A model generated the notes under the pieces. It was not told the origin of the DNA, did not search any database, and saw only the letters and a list, made by a program, of their open reading frames with translations. From the NCBI GenBank assembly GCA_016179055.1, contig JACOSC010000176.1:1-34304 (forward strand): a stretch of 34,304 bases of DNA, read 5' to 3'. Below, piece after piece: positions 7,981 through 17,819 of the stretch; the stretch's first letter is position 1; every line of letters starts with the position of its first letter. A program made the position numbers and the translations under genes. This DNA comes from Acidobacteriota bacterium (GTDB taxonomy: Bacteria; Acidobacteriota; UBA6911; JACOSC01).

Positions 7981-10900
7981 ATGAGTACGCTTATGCTCGA
8001 CAAGCGGTATAGAGTTGTACGCCTGATCGGTCAGGGCGGCAGCGGGCAGGTTTTTCAAGTTGAAGACACCTGGCAGGATGATCAAATCAAGGCCCTCAAG
8101 CAGTTCTCGCCGGAATCCTTAGACCTAAATTTAAAGAAACGCTTTGTCGACGAGTTTCGTTTCTTGAAAAAACTCCAGCACCCCAACCTTGTGAAAGTTT
8201 TTGACTTCGGCATTCTCGCTTCCCAGGAAGTTTATTATACGTCCGAGTTTATTTCCGGCGAGGACCTGGTAAGCGCAATACGGCGATACGCCTCATGGCC
8301 AGCCTTCTGGCGGGGCTCATTGCCTAATAGTACGGAGGGAACAGCCCATTCCACTTCGGCGGTTAAATTCGGTTCTGATTCTCCGGGCTTGACGGCCATT
8401 CCCGACGCTTGCCCATCGTTTTTTGAGATTCTGGCGGAAGTGTGCCGCGCAATAGAGTATGTCCATGCTCAAGGGATTATCCACGGAGACCTCAAGCCGA
8501 ATAATATGCTATTGGCCGGCGATAGTCATGTCAAATTGCTGGATTTTGGGCTCTCCCGGCCACGCGGCAGTCATAGGCGTCCGCTCACCTCGGGGACGCT
8601 GGAATACATCGCTCCGGAAATACTGCTGGGAGAAGTTTCCGATCATCGGGCTGACCTTTACTCGCTCGGCGTGGTTTTGTATCAAATGGCCACTGGGGAA
8701 TTGCCCTTTGGTGATCTTGAACCTGGCGAGCTGGTACAAAAGCAAGTGCATGAGATGCCGCAGACGCCACAGGCATTAAACCCCGACGTCTTTCCCGCAT
8801 TATCCGGCGTCATCATGAAGCTACTCGCCAAAGATCCTATGGAACGCTTCAATAGCGCCAATGAAGTCATTGCCGCGCTGAATCCTTACTTGGCGATTCC
8901 GCTTGAATTGGAAACTATCGCGACCGAGAAGATGTACATAGTGAGCGGTCGCATGGTGGGTCGGCGCAGGGAGATCACCGAATTAAAGAAAGCGCTCTCT
9001 CGGTTAAAAGAAGATAAAGCAGGAACCTGTGTTTTGATCAGCGGCGAAAGCGGCGTCGGGAAGACGCGCCTGAAAGAAGAGTTCAGAACCTATTGCCAAA
9101 CCGAGGGCCTACGAGTCTACAGCGGCAGTTGTTATGAAAACCGCAACAGCGCCTTTCAAGCGTTTATCGAGATACTGAAGCCCCTGGCTTCCCTGTATCC
9201 ACCGGGGACCGACGGTGGGTTGGCGCGCGGGCGAATCGTCGAAGCGGCGCTGTGCTATGTGTTGCCGGACCGCGCCGACACGGAAGCCGCCACGGCGGGC
9301 GTCACTTTGCAAAAGGAGGGTTTGCTCGACTGTCTGGCGGAGTTCATGACCGAGGCCGCGCAGAAAGGACCCATGGTTATCTTTTTGAACGATCTACAAT
9401 GGGCCGATGCGTTGTCGCTGGAGCTATTGCGCTACTTGCTGAGGGCCATGGCGGACGCCCCTCTGCTGGTCTGCGGCGATTATCGCAGTGAAGAGATGGC
9501 GGGATCGTCGCTCGAGCAATTCCTTTTCGATCAACGGTCCGATGGTCGAATTCAAGAGTTGGCGCTCTGCGCGTTGACGATGAAAGAGACCGAGGAGTTG
9601 GTGCGCTCCATGTTCGGCAAGGCCAATCTACCTGACGGGTTTGTGGCCAGAGTTCATCAGGAAGCCCGAGGCAACCCCTTCTACATAGAGGAATCGATTA
9701 AAGCGCTGGTGGATGAAAGGATCATTACCAAGCGTCAGGGATTTTGGGAGCTGCCCCCGGAGAAGCTGTCGGTGCTTTGTATTCCCGATACCGTGGCGAA
9801 AGCCTTCGTGCGCCGAGTTCAGAATCTTGAGGGAAGCGCCAAAGAACTGTTGCAAATACTTGCGCTCTTTAATGGGCCGGCGACCGGTGATCTCTTAGAG
9901 CGCGTGGCTGGGCTGAGCGGGGAGTCCTTGATGGACGCCTTGAGCGAATTGGAAAGGCGACAAATTCTGTTGGCCACGCCGGCGCAAGACTCATTTCAAT
10001 ATTGCTTCCGGCATGGCAAGATGAAAGAGGTCGTCTATCAAACCCTGGATGCGGAGTTTAAGCGGGCCGGGTGCCTGCGGATCGGCGAAGCGTGGGAGGC
10101 TATGGTCGCCGGCGGAGACGCCAACGTGGAAGACCTGGCCTATCATTTCACTCAGGCCGGAGATAAGAGCCGCGCCAAGCGTTACGCTCTTCTGGCCGGC
10201 GCCAAGTTGCAAAAATATTTTAACATTGTACCGGCGCTGGACTATTTTAAAACCGCGCTAGAGCTGCTGGAACCTTCAGAGTCCGCAGTGCGCGAGGACA
10301 TCTTGGAGAATATGGGCGACCTCCTTTATCACAAAGGGGGCCAGCCGGCGGCGCAGCAGTTGTTTGAAGGTTTGCTTCAGCGCGGGGCGGCCTCGAGTCC
10401 GCCGGCGACTCTTACACGCTGGCATTTAAAACTCGGAAAGGCGCTGGAGCGCTGTGGGAAATTTCGCCAGGCGATTGCGCAGTTCGAGGCCGGACTGGAC
10501 GTCCTGGCGTCGCTCGACGAGCCGCGTTTGCGCAGCGAGCTGCTCGGCCGGCTCGGCTGGACTCACTTGCGATTGGGCGAATATGATCAAGCAGAGAAAC
10601 ATGGACTGGCCGGGTTGGAAGGCGTTGAACCCGGCAATAACGATTTATGGACGGTGGATATTTATAATACACTCTACGGTTGTTATCTCTACCGGGGAGA
10701 ATACAAATCTGCCATGGCCTATGGCCGGCGTGTGCTGGAGGCCTGCAAGGCTTCCGGCCACATGTCCGGTATTGCCAGCGCGTACTCGAACATCGGCACC
10801 ATCTTTCATTATACCGGCCAGCATGAAAAGGCGATCCGCTTTGAAACGCGGGCGCTAAAAATTCGTGAACGGATGGGCGACAAACTCGGGCAAGTGGTTT

Positions 10901-13485
10901 CGTATATAAACTTGGCCAATCCTTACGGGGCGTCCGGTCGCCATTCGCAAGCGATTCAGTGGCTGGAGAAGGGTCAGCAGACACTACCCGTAACGCAGAA
11001 ATATTTGGAAGCGTCGATTTACAACGATCTCGGATTCAACTATGCCGGCTTGGGCCGTTATCAAGAAGCGCTGGCGAGCCTGGCCAACAGCGCCGCCTTG
11101 TCCGATGAGATTGGGTCGCGAGAGGTCAAAGTATACAGTTTGAATGAACAAGCGCGAGTTTATCTGGCGTTGCGGCAGCCGTCGTTGGCGCTCTCTCGGA
11201 TTGAGGATGCCGTCGAGCTGAGTCGCGCGCTGGGCAGCCGCCCCGAATATGGGAAAGCATTGCTGGCGCACGCACAATGGGCACAGGCGATGAATAATAA
11301 CCCGCGCGCCGAGGCTCTGTTTAATGAGGCCATTCAGACATTTCGTGAGTTGGAGAGCCCGGAGCAGTTGGCGGCGAGCCTTTTGGATTTGGCCATTTTT
11401 TATTTTGAAAACGGCCGGGGAGATGCCTGTGAGCCACTGCTGGCCGAAGCCATTCGTCTGTGCGAAACGAACGCCGTTCCGCCGCGCTTGGGATCAGCGC
11501 TGTTGCTCAAAGCAAGGGTAATGGAGCAACGGCAACCTGAAGAGGCTTTGCAGGCTTTGTTGCGCGCACTCAAGCTTATGGAGGGCGCCGAGACGGCGGA
11601 ATTGCTATTATCCCTGAACTATCATATGGGCTCGGTCTACTCGGCTATGCAAGATTATGCTAGGGCCGAAAAGTATTTCCTGAGCGGTATGGAAGTCCTT
11701 TCCCAAATTCTGAGCAATGTGCCCAAAGGGATGGAAAGCGCTTATATGGAAGATCCAACGAAAGTCAACCTTGCTCGAGAGCTTAAAGCTGTCCGGCAAC
11801 GGTTATTAGGAGCCCAACCTATGCCATGGCACGACAATGCCGGCCATCCCGCGCCGGCTTATCCGGATGACCATTACTTTAATACGCTGTCGCAAATCAG
11901 CGATGTCATAAATTCTATGCCTGATCTGGAGCGCCTGTTCGAGCGGATTATCGATATGGTGCTGGAAACGGTCAGCGCCGAACGAGGGTTTTTGCTCATT
12001 ATCGATCCGATGACTGAAGAGCTACGGCTGCAAACCGGCCGCAATGCGGCGCGGCAAACGCTTCCGGATACCATGACCATCAGCATGAGCATTGTTAATG
12101 ATGTGTTGCACTCGGGGCAACCGGTCATTTCTACGGATGCCAGTGTCGATCCCCGGTTAAAGGCGAAACAAAGCATTGTCGATTACCAGATTAAGACCGT
12201 CCTCTGCGCACCCATCAAGCTGCGCGAGAAGGTTACCGGCATCATTTACTTGGACAACCATTTTTCAAGAGACCAGTTTACGGAGCGAGACGCACGGTTT
12301 TTGGATTCCTTGTCTAATTTGTTTGCCATCACCATCGAGAATGCCCGCTTGCAGGCACGGCTACAGCAGGAGAATTTTCATTTAAAACAAGAGGTGAAAG
12401 GCAAGTACCAGTACCAGAATATTGTCGGCACGAGCCTGCCCATGCAACAACTGTTTCGTCGGCTGGATAGTTTAACGAAAGGCGGAGCCAATGTGCTCAT
12501 TTGCGGAGAGAGCGGGACCGGCAAGGAACTGGTCGCAAGAGCTATTCATTACAACAGCAGCCGGCGCGAGAAGAATTTCATTCCGGTCGATTGCGGGGCC
12601 ATTCCGGAAGAACTGATGGAAAGCGAATTGTTCGGGCATAAGAAAGGCGCGTTTACCGGCGCGCTCGCCGACAAGGCGGGTCTTTTCGAAAGCGCCGATG
12701 GCGGGACGATATTTTTAGACGAGATTTCCAATCTGAAGATTCACCTGCAACCCAAGCTCCTGCGAGTTCTGCAAGAGAAGGAAGTCCGGCGTGTGGGAGA
12801 GATTCAAAATCGCAAAGTGGACGTGCGAGTGGTGGCCGCCAGCAATCGTGATTTAAAGGAGCTTGTGGAATCGGGCGAGTTTCGCCAGGACCTTTACTAT
12901 CGGCTGAATATTGTCCGGCTGCAACTGCCGCCGCTGCGCGAGCGCAGAGAAGACGTACCCTTGCTGGCCACTCATTTTCTACGCCACTTCAATGTGACCA
13001 ATAAGACCTACAAGACCGTTTCGGGGAGCGTCCTCAAATTTTTGCAAGGGTACGCCTTTCCGGGCAATGTCCGAGAACTGCAGAATATTATGGAAGCGGC
13101 GTATTACCTTTCTCAGGACAATGTGCTCAAGGTTGAAGACCTGCCCGAAGACGTGCGTGACCCGTCGGTAAGTCCGTCTGCCTTGCCGCGACCGCCGCTG
13201 GAGATTGATGATTCGGCCGTGGATCCCGCGGCCCGCCGCTTATACGACCGCATGGTGCAACAAAAGGAGTCGTTTTGGGACGTCGTGAGGGCGCCCTATA
13301 TTGAACGGATGATTACGGCGCGGCAGTTGGCGGATATCATACGGCTGGGACTGGAAGCAACCAAGGGCCGCTATAAGGATATGGTTCGGCTCTTCAATAT
13401 AGGAGAAGTGGACTATAAACCGTTCATGAACTTTCTGCGCAAGAGCCGTTGCCAAATAGACTATCGAAAGTATCGGAACTCATGA
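7981..13485 (+). CDS. Giant kinase-AAA-TPR-GAF-sigma-54 activator fusion regulator
   Basis: This 1834-residue protein joins signalling modules normally found apart. Residues 10-310 are a Hanks-type Ser/Thr kinase: a glycine loop Gly-Gln-Gly-Gly-Ser-Gly, Lys40, catalytic Asp170 in His-Gly-Asp-Leu-Lys-Pro-Asn-Asn, and Asp188-Phe-Gly. The Gly before Asp170 replaces the usual Arg, so this is a non-RD kinase. About 325-650 is a PknK/MalT-like ATPase (Walker A 355-362, Asp-Leu-Gln-Trp-Ala-Asp from 471). About 720-1280 is a long array of TPR-like helical repeats. About 1295-1460 is a GAF sensor domain. About 1479-1723 is a sigma-54 AAA+ domain, Walker A 1509-1516 and GAFTGA 1556-1561. The last 40 residues look like a DNA-binding helical end (Asn-Phe-Leu-Arg-Lys region). 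ATG 7981 is preferred over TTG 7969 because an AGG lies five bases upstream. Membrane segments are absent, so it is cytoplasmic. Confidence 0.9.
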   Translation: MSTLMLDKRYRVVRLIGQGGSGQVFQVEDTWQDDQIKALKQFSPESLDLNLKKRFVDEFRFLKKLQHPNLVKVFDFGILASQEVYYTSEFISGEDLVSAIRRYASWPAFWRGSLPNSTEGTAHSTSAVKFGSDSPGLTAIPDACPSFFEILAEVCRAIEYVHAQGIIHGDLKPNNMLLAGDSHVKLLDFGLSRPRGSHRRPLTSGTLEYIAPEILLGEVSDHRADLYSLGVVLYQMATGELPFGDLEPGELVQKQVHEMPQTPQALNPDVFPALSGVIMKLLAKDPMERFNSANEVIAALNPYLAIPLELETIATEKMYIVSGRMVGRRREITELKKALSRLKEDKAGTCVLISGESGVGKTRLKEEFRTYCQTEGLRVYSGSCYENRNSAFQAFIEILKPLASLYPPGTDGGLARGRIVEAALCYVLPDRADTEAATAGVTLQKEGLLDCLAEFMTEAAQKGPMVIFLNDLQWADALSLELLRYLLRAMADAPLLVCGDYRSEEMAGSSLEQFLFDQRSDGRIQELALCALTMKETEELVRSMFGKANLPDGFVARVHQEARGNPFYIEESIKALVDERIITKRQGFWELPPEKLSVLCIPDTVAKAFVRRVQNLEGSAKELLQILALFNGPATGDLLERVAGLSGESLMDALSELERRQILLATPAQDSFQYCFRHGKMKEVVYQTLDAEFKRAGCLRIGEAWEAMVAGGDANVEDLAYHFTQAGDKSRAKRYALLAGAKLQKYFNIVPALDYFKTALELLEPSESAVREDILENMGDLLYHKGGQPAAQQLFEGLLQRGAASSPPATLTRWHLKLGKALERCGKFRQAIAQFEAGLDVLASLDEPRLRSELLGRLGWTHLRLGEYDQAEKHGLAGLEGVEPGNNDLWTVDIYNTLYGCYLYRGEYKSAMAYGRRVLEACKASGHMSGIASAYSNIGTIFHYTGQHEKAIRFETRALKIRERMGDKLGQVVSYINLANPYGASGRHSQAIQWLEKGQQTLPVTQKYLEASIYNDLGFNYAGLGRYQEALASLANSAALSDEIGSREVKVYSLNEQARVYLALRQPSLALSRIEDAVELSRALGSRPEYGKALLAHAQWAQAMNNNPRAEALFNEAIQTFRELESPEQLAASLLDLAIFYFENGRGDACEPLLAEAIRLCETNAVPPRLGSALLLKARVMEQRQPEEALQALLRALKLMEGAETAELLLSLNYHMGSVYSAMQDYARAEKYFLSGMEVLSQILSNVPKGMESAYMEDPTKVNLARELKAVRQRLLGAQPMPWHDNAGHPAPAYPDDHYFNTLSQISDVINSMPDLERLFERIIDMVLETVSAERGFLLIIDPMTEELRLQTGRNAARQTLPDTMTISMSIVNDVLHSGQPVISTDASVDPRLKAKQSIVDYQIKTVLCAPIKLREKVTGIIYLDNHFSRDQFTERDARFLDSLSNLFAITIENARLQARLQQENFHLKQEVKGKYQYQNIVGTSLPMQQLFRRLDSLTKGGANVLICGESGTGKELVARAIHYNSSRREKNFIPVDCGAIPEELMESELFGHKKGAFTGALADKAGLFESADGGTIFLDEISNLKIHLQPKLLRVLQEKEVRRVGEIQNRKVDVRVVAASNRDLKELVESGEFRQDLYYRLNIVRLQLPPLRERREDVPLLATHFLRHFNVTNKTYKTVSGSVLKFLQGYAFPGNVRELQNIMEAAYYLSQDNVLKVEDLPEDVRDPSVSPSALPRPPLEIDDSAVDPAARRLYDRMVQQKESFWDVVRAPYIERMITARQLADIIRLGLEATKGRYKDMVRLFNIGEVDYKPFMNFLRKSRCQIDYRKYRNS

Positions 13486-13835
13486 TTGTGCGGGGTGGAA
13501 TCCCCATCCTCGCCTAAATACTGGAACACAGAGACGGCTAAGGAATTTCGTCAGCTCTTCCTCGCGGAATAATATAGATTCAGTGCACGATCTCGAAGCC
13601 GAGGAAGAATTTCGCTTTCGATATATTCCCGCCATATCGGACTGTCTGAATACACAAAGAGCACAAAGCGTCCCCGGAGGCCCCAAACTAACCACATGGC
13701 AACATAAAGAATAAGCCCCCACAGAACATAAAACAGCGCCCATACCAAGATAAGCGGTGAAAGGAGTATGAAAAGCAGAACTTCAGGAACGAAGCCAAGA
13801 CACCGGCCACGATCTCTTGTTTGATTCCGTGCCAT
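13480..13835 (-). pseudogene. Frameshifted small membrane-protein gene
   Basis: The first frame (13835 to 13551, 94 residues) has a basic start and two hydrophobic segments (about residues 14-32 and 36-53). It then has the motif Phe-Val-Tyr-Ser-Asp-Ser-Pro-x-Trp-x-x-Tyr-Ile-Glu, before stopping soon after Asp-Arg-Ala-Leu-Asn-Leu. I recall a family of hypothetical proteins with this motif that continues Ser-Glu-Arg-Lys and then Phe-Asn-Pro. A matching continuation (Phe-Arg-Glu-Glu-Glu-Leu, later Gly-Trp-Gly-Phe-His-Pro) is in the next frame from about 13575 to the TGA at 13480-13482. A single-base change near 13565-13580 would rejoin them. Its end overlaps the regulator's stop in a shared TCATGA. 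ATG 13835 follows TGAGGG and lies 11 bases beyond the attC-like site. Confidence 0.6.
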
Positions 13836-13846
13836 CCCTCAGCACC

Positions 13847-13918
13847 GCCTAACGGCAGCGCTCAGCCGTCGCCGCAGGCGGTCGGCTGCAGGCGGTCGGC
13901 TGCAGCGCGATGTTAGGC
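13847..13918. other. attC-like integron recombination site
   Basis: GCCTAAC (13847-13853) and GTTAGGC (13912-13918) fit the attC core boxes RYYYAAC and GTTRRRY and bound a 72-base imperfect palindrome. The arms pair through AGCGCT-CAGCCG against CGGCTG-CAGCGC with an unpaired base, as in attC stems. A 14-base unit, GCAGGCGGTCGGCT, is duplicated in tandem at 13874-13901. On the minus strand it lies three bases after the DUF5615 stop and 11 bases before the next start, which is the spacing of gene cassettes. Confidence 0.6.
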
Positions 13919-13921
13919 TCT

Positions 13922-14272
13922 TTATAATGGTAGAGAGTATATTCTATTTATCCATTCTTCTGCTTCGCTTGCAGTCCAAATGAGGGTTATTTCCTCCACT
14001 GCATGAGCAACCGATAGCCTCTGCGGGATAATCAGGACCCCTGTACTTGTTTCAGCAGTGATGAAATCAGCAAAGTGTTTGGGCATTGTTTTTCGGTCGT
14101 GCGTCACAAGAACTCTGCCATCTCTCGCGGCCAGCGCCAAAACATCCTTATCACGCAAGCCGGGCAGATTGGCCGTCAGCGCGGTCCGGAAATCAATTCT
14201 TGGCTCGTGTCGTATAGTTGCTTTGATGATGACTTGGTTTAGGTCGGCGTCAGCCTGAAAACGGACTTTCAT
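13922..14272 (-). CDS. DUF5615 PIN-like toxin
   Basis: This 116-residue protein fits the DUF5615 family of PIN-like nucleases, usually the toxin partner of DUF433 antitoxins. Acidic residues typical of the fold are visible: Ala-Asp-Ala-Asp-Leu-Asn near the start, Gly-Leu-Arg-Asp-Lys-Asp-Val-Leu in the middle, and Val-Leu-Val-Thr-His-Asp-Arg-Lys-Thr-Met after it. The last is the family's strongest signature. It would be a cytoplasmic RNase held in check by the upstream protein. Its ATG overlaps the DUF433 stop by four bases. The stop lies three bases from the attC-like site, suggesting that the pair arrived as a cassette. Confidence 0.88.
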   Translation of the reverse strand: MKVRFQADADLNQVIIKATIRHEPRIDFRTALTANLPGLRDKDVLALAARDGRVLVTHDRKTMPKHFADFITAETSTGVLIIPQRLSVAHAVEEITLIWTASEAEEWINRIYSLPL

Positions 14273-14589
14273 AGACGGGTCATCTGCATGCGTCGCCGTG
14301 CCTCTGCTAGCCTCTCAGAAAAATTGGGGTCGGCCCGGGGTATAGCTTGTCGCCAAGCTTCAAACTCGGCGGCCGCCTGCTTCAAGTAGGCATCAATCTC
14401 GGCACGATGAGCTAGGTAATAGGTAATTGCGCCATAAACTTGCTCCAGCGTAAGTATGGGGAAGCACTCGGCAACAATGGTTTCAGACGATAGCCCGTCC
14501 AGGAAGGCAAAGACAATAGAATCAAGCGAGACACGAGTGCCAGCAACCCAGTAGCCTCTGTCGCGTTGTTCAACGTACTGTTTTTCCAT
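14269..14589 (-). CDS. DUF433 antitoxin
   Basis: This 106-residue protein has the DUF433 helix-turn-helix core: Gly-Tyr-Trp-Val-Ala-Gly-Thr-Arg-Val-Ser-Leu-Asp-Ser-Ile-Val, then Glu-Thr-Ile-Val-Ala-Glu-Cys-Phe-Pro and Leu-Glu-Gln-Val-Tyr-Gly-Ala-Ile-Thr-Tyr-Tyr-Leu. The basic C-terminal tail probably wraps the toxin. It is the first gene of the pair and is coupled to the DUF5615 gene by an ATGA overlap. A promoter with extended -10 box lies just upstream at 14615-14643. It has its own promoter, as toxin-antitoxin cassettes usually do. Confidence 0.88.
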   Translation of the reverse strand: MEKQYVEQRDRGYWVAGTRVSLDSIVFAFLDGLSSETIVAECFPILTLEQVYGAITYYLAHRAEIDAYLKQAAAEFEAWRQAIPRADPNFSERLAEARRRMQMTRL

Positions 14590-14614
14590 GGCTATTTCCT
14601 ATTGCATTTGCTTT

Positions 14615-14643
14615 ATTTTACCATTCTCACTTCGCACAAGCAA
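14615..14643 (-). promoter_or_regulatory. Promoter of the DUF433/DUF5615 pair
   Basis: TTGCTT (14638-14643), a 17-base spacer and TAAAAT (14615-14620) preceded by TGG form an extended -10 promoter on the minus strand. It lies 25 bases before the DUF433 ATG. Confidence 0.55.
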
Positions 14644-14723
14644 TCCTATAAACTTGGCCACACACAGCGAAAGCGTACCGGAAAGTGCCTGAGGACGCTC
14701 AAATGAAAACTCTCTTTGTAATA

Positions 14724-15659
14724 CTAGTCGGCGGCCTCAGGTTTTCGACCGATGATTGTGTGCTTCTTGGCTGGTCTGCTTGAAAGAAATTTGTGGGGAT
14801 TCACCGGCGCGTCGTTCATGCGAACTTCGTAATGAAGATGTGGCCCCGTCGAGCGTCCGGTGCTGCCCACATGCCCAATCACATCATGACGACGTACGCG
14901 TTGGCCGGTTCGCACGGCCGTTCGCATTAAATGTCCATACCAAGTGCTTAAGCCAAATCTGTGATCGATGATGACCAGGTTGCCATAATCTTTGCGATAA
15001 CCGGAGAAGAGCACAATGCCGGCGGCCGAGGCCTGTACGCGCTGCCCATAGGGAGCACGTATATCAATACCGCTATGGCGGCCATCTTCGCCGGTCAAGG
15101 GGTCCACTTGCGAGCCAAATCCCCGCGATGCAGGCCCCAGCACTGGCCATATGGACGGAGTATAGGCCGTCAATAAGGACTGCTCGTTGTAAGCCTCGTT
15201 AACTTTTCTCAAAGTGGCCTCGATAGTTAACATTTTCTCATCGAGTTGTCGGAATTCCGGGTTGGGCGCCAACGAGAGCGCGGGCGGGAACCCCGGCGAA
15301 GGCTTCGCCGCGTGTTCGAGCGTATCCTCTAAGTTTTTGGCCGATTCGAGTCCAGCCGTAACGGTGAGCTTTTTTGAGATCATCTCCAGGACGGAGACCT
15401 TTTCCTGGACGTGCCTTGCCATAGTTCGGTAGGATTGGTTTTCGAACCGCATATCCTGGTTTTCACGGGCCAGCGTCGTGTAGTCCACCAGCTTTACCGA
15501 CAATTTCCAATAGTGGACGGCGCCGGCGGCCGCGGTGCACAGGCCAATGGCAGTGAAGACAACGGCAACAAAAAGAAGATAGCGTGGAATAATAATGCGT
15601 CTAAAGTGGGAACCCTCGTGATGGGAAAAAATGAGCGTATAAGCTTTTCTTGTCGGCAC
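14724..15659 (-). CDS. M23-family murein endopeptidase, membrane-anchored
   Basis: This 311-residue protein has a short basic N-terminus, one membrane helix (about residues 27-50) and a periplasmic coiled-coil stretch. A C-terminal LytM/M23 domain follows with zinc-binding His and Asp in Gly-Arg-His-Ser-Gly-Ile-Asp-Ile-Arg-Ala-Pro and the His-Leu-His motif in Gly-Pro-His-Leu-His-Tyr-Glu-Val. All zinc ligands are present, so it should cleave peptidoglycan cross-links rather than be an EnvC-type activator. The open frame extends upstream to 15914, but GTG 15659 has AAGGAGG at ideal spacing and a strong promoter lies at 15719-15746, so I start there. It follows queA on the same strand but has its own promoter. 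Confidence 0.9.
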   Translation of the reverse strand: MPTRKAYTLIFSHHEGSHFRRIIIPRYLLFVAVVFTAIGLCTAAAGAVHYWKLSVKLVDYTTLARENQDMRFENQSYRTMARHVQEKVSVLEMISKKLTVTAGLESAKNLEDTLEHAAKPSPGFPPALSLAPNPEFRQLDEKMLTIEATLRKVNEAYNEQSLLTAYTPSIWPVLGPASRGFGSQVDPLTGEDGRHSGIDIRAPYGQRVQASAAGIVLFSGYRKDYGNLVIIDHRFGLSTWYGHLMRTAVRTGQRVRRHDVIGHVGSTGRSTGPHLHYEVRMNDAPVNPHKFLSSRPAKKHTIIGRKPEAAD

Positions 15660-15718
15660 GCACACCTCCTTCAAACTTACGCGTATTGATCGAATCTGTC
15701 TAAGTGCAAGTCGGGGGA

Positions 15719-15746
15719 ATTTTACCATACTTCGCCGACAAGTCAA
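15719..15746 (-). promoter_or_regulatory. Promoter of the M23 peptidase gene
   Basis: TTGACT (15741-15746), a 16-base spacer and TAAAAT (15719-15724) with an upstream TGG form a strong extended -10 promoter. It lies 59 bases before the GTG start at 15659. Confidence 0.65.
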
Positions 15747-15780
15747 TCCGTTCTTCAATTTTTCTGAAATTCGATCATAA

Positions 15781-15808
15781 GGCGTCGGGCCTGGTCTGAG
15801 GCGACGCC
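15781..15808 (-). terminator. Hairpin after queA, weak terminator
   Basis: GGCGTCG (15781-15787) pairs with CGACGCC (15802-15808), starting four bases past the queA stop. On the minus strand it is followed only by TTATGATCG, so the U-tract is poor. It separates queA from the M23 promoter. Confidence 0.4.
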
Positions 15809-15811
15809 TCG

Positions 15812-16849
15812 TTAGAGAATTAGAGTGGCGTCGCCGTAGCTGTAGAAGCGATAACCCTGGCGAATAGCTTCTTGGTACCATTCCAGGGTCCAGTCCTTCC
15901 CGGCAAAGGCGCATACCAACATAAGCAGGCTGGAGCGCGGTAGATGGAAATTGGTGATTAGTCCAGAAATGATTTGGAATGAGAATCCGGGATAAATGAA
16001 GAGATCGGTCACGCCGGCGCCGGCGGCGATCTTACCGTCGTGGGCCCTTGCCACGGCTTCCAACGTACGCGTCGTCGTGGTTCCGACGGCGATGACCCGT
16101 CCGCCACGCGCCTTTTGTGCGTTAATCAGATCGGCCGTTTCCGGCGGGATGCTGTAATGCTCCGGCTCCATGCGATGGTTCTCAATGCATTCCGTTCTGA
16201 TCGGTTGGAATGTGCCGTATCCAATGTGCAAAGTTATTTCGCATACGGTCATGCCGCTTTGTCGCATGGACTCAAGGATCTCGTGAGTAAAGTGCAAACC
16301 GGCCGTGGGGGCCGCGACGGAACCCAGCGCACGCGCATACACGGTCTGGTAACGCTTACTGTCACTCGAGCTAGGTCCGCGCTCGCGATGGATATACGGC
16401 GGCAAAGGCGTTTGCCCCATACGGTCAAGTATCGTGAAGAAGTCTCCCGCATATTCAAACCGAATCCATCGCCGTCCGTGCGGACCTTCCTTGTCGACAT
16501 GGCCAACTAGACCTTCGCCGAAGAGGATATGGGCGCCGCTATGGAGCTTGCGTCCCGGCCGAACCAAAACTTCCCATAGATGAGCGTCGGCCTGTCGGAT
16601 CAAGAAGACTTCCACCGTCCCGGACTTGCCCTTGGGTCGCCCGATAAGCCGCGCCGGGAAAACTTTCGTATTGTTCAAGACGAGTAAATCGCCGCGCCGC
16701 AGTAGTTGCGGCAAATCATGGAAGGCATGATGTTCCAGCCGGTGGGACGACCGTTGCGCCAGCATCAGGCGAGCGTTGGCGCGCTCCCCTGCCGGTTCCT
16801 GCGCAATAAGCTCGGACGGCAGTTGGTATGCAAAGTCGGAAGTATTCAC
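15812..16849 (-). CDS. queA: S-adenosylmethionine:tRNA ribosyltransferase-isomerase
   Basis: This 345-residue protein is of normal QueA length and carries the family's conserved blocks: Asp-Phe-x-Tyr-x-Leu-Pro-x-Glu-Leu-Ile-Ala-Gln at the start, Asn-Asn-Thr-Lys-Val-Phe-Pro-Ala-Arg-Leu, Gly-Ser-Val-Ala-Ala-Pro-Thr-Ala-Gly-Leu-His-Phe-Thr, and Ile-Gly-Tyr-Gly-Thr-Phe-Gln-Pro. QueA transfers and rearranges the ribosyl group of S-adenosylmethionine onto preQ1 in tRNA, making epoxyqueuosine. Its pathway partner tgt is in this window but on the other strand, although the two are often adjacent. The start is GTG 16849, 35 bases after the BrkB-like gene, so it probably shares that transcript. Confidence 0.97.
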   Translation of the reverse strand: MNTSDFAYQLPSELIAQEPAGERANARLMLAQRSSHRLEHHAFHDLPQLLRRGDLLVLNNTKVFPARLIGRPKGKSGTVEVFLIRQADAHLWEVLVRPGRKLHSGAHILFGEGLVGHVDKEGPHGRRWIRFEYAGDFFTILDRMGQTPLPPYIHRERGPSSSDSKRYQTVYARALGSVAAPTAGLHFTHEILESMRQSGMTVCEITLHIGYGTFQPIRTECIENHRMEPEHYSIPPETADLINAQKARGGRVIAVGTTTTRTLEAVARAHDGKIAAGAGVTDLFIYPGFSFQIISGLITNFHLPRSSLLMLVCAFAGKDWTLEWYQEAIRQGYRFYSYGDATLIL

Positions 16850-16884
16850 GAGGAATCAGTCGCGTATCTCAGAGGTGCGCGGAT

Positions 16885-17811
16885 TTAGTCCTTAACGTTT
16901 TGTAAAGCACTTCTTAAATGGGTTGATCGCAGCTTGATGGCAAGCTTACGTTTTTCGATAGCTTTCAGCCGATGCATGTTCACAGAAAAGTGCGCGCCAT
17001 ACAATAGGATTAACGTAGAGATGTAAACCCAAGTAAGTAAGCCGATCACGGCGCCTAAGGACCCATACAGCTTCTGGTGCTGGAGAAAATAAGGCGTATA
17101 CCAGGCGAAGATGTAGTTCGAGAGCTGCCAGAAAGCGCTGGCCACCAAGGCGCCGGTTAACGCCTCCAGAAATCTTACGCGTGTATTTGGAACGATTTTA
17201 TATACGAGCGTGAAAACGACCAGATTCAAGAAGAAGCCGGTGATCGCCAGCACCAACTGCCAAAACAGGCTTAACACCGATTCGGGCATGATCCCGGTAT
17301 TTAAGCGATAGGTCATGGCGCGGACTGATGCAATGGTGCCGGTTAAGAGAATGGATCCGGCCAACATGATGAAGCAAAGAATTATCATTCCTAACGCCAT
17401 CATACGGCTGCGCCAAAAAGTGCGGCTCTGCGTGACGCGCCAGGCTTTATTGAGAGCGCTCTCCACAAACATGAACACCCAAGAAGACGACCAAAGAAAT
17501 GTCAATAAAGAAATGAATAAGACCGTCCACGAAGGGGTGGCAAGATCGGACAGGTTTTCCAGTATAACTGGGCGAGCGCCGGGGAACACTTCCAAAACCT
17601 TATGAATTACTGTATTGCGCAGATCAAAGACACCCAGCACATGCTCGCACACGGTGATGATCAAGATCATGGCCGGTAGGATTGAGAAAAGACTGAAGTA
17701 AGCAATAGCCCCGGCCGTAGTCGGGCCTTCCTTTTCGAAAATGCTGCGCAGGGCTTCCACGAATAAACGCCCCACGCCCGTAGCCGGACGCCTATGCGTT
17801 TCCTTGCTCAT
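16885..17811 (-). CDS. YihY/BrkB-family inner-membrane protein
   Basis: This 308-residue protein has about six hydrophobic segments and the family's conserved features: Glu-Gly-Pro-Thr-Thr-Ala-Gly-Ala-Ile-Ala-Tyr-Phe-Ser-Leu-Phe-Ser near residue 30-45, and the later Tyr-x-x-x-Pro-Asn-Thr-Arg-Val-Arg block before the last helices. The family was once labelled ribonuclease BN, but that assignment is not supported, and its role is uncertain (transport has been suggested). It begins the BrkB-queA transcription unit. A near-consensus promoter ends nine bases before ATG 17811, so the message should be leaderless or nearly so. Confidence 0.9.
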   Translation of the reverse strand: MSKETHRRPATGVGRLFVEALRSIFEKEGPTTAGAIAYFSLFSILPAMILIITVCEHVLGVFDLRNTVIHKVLEVFPGARPVILENLSDLATPSWTVLFISLLTFLWSSSWVFMFVESALNKAWRVTQSRTFWRSRMMALGMIILCFIMLAGSILLTGTIASVRAMTYRLNTGIMPESVLSLFWQLVLAITGFFLNLVVFTLVYKIVPNTRVRFLEALTGALVASAFWQLSNYIFAWYTPYFLQHQKLYGSLGAVIGLLTWVYISTLILLYGAHFSVNMHRLKAIEKRKLAIKLRSTHLRSALQNVKD

Positions 17812-17819
17812 AGGTCCAT

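Noticed and set aside
13480-13743. Separate minus-strand gene overlapping the membrane protein
   Set aside because: Its first half is an out-of-frame reading of the membrane segment; only its end looks protein-like, as the continuation after a frameshift.
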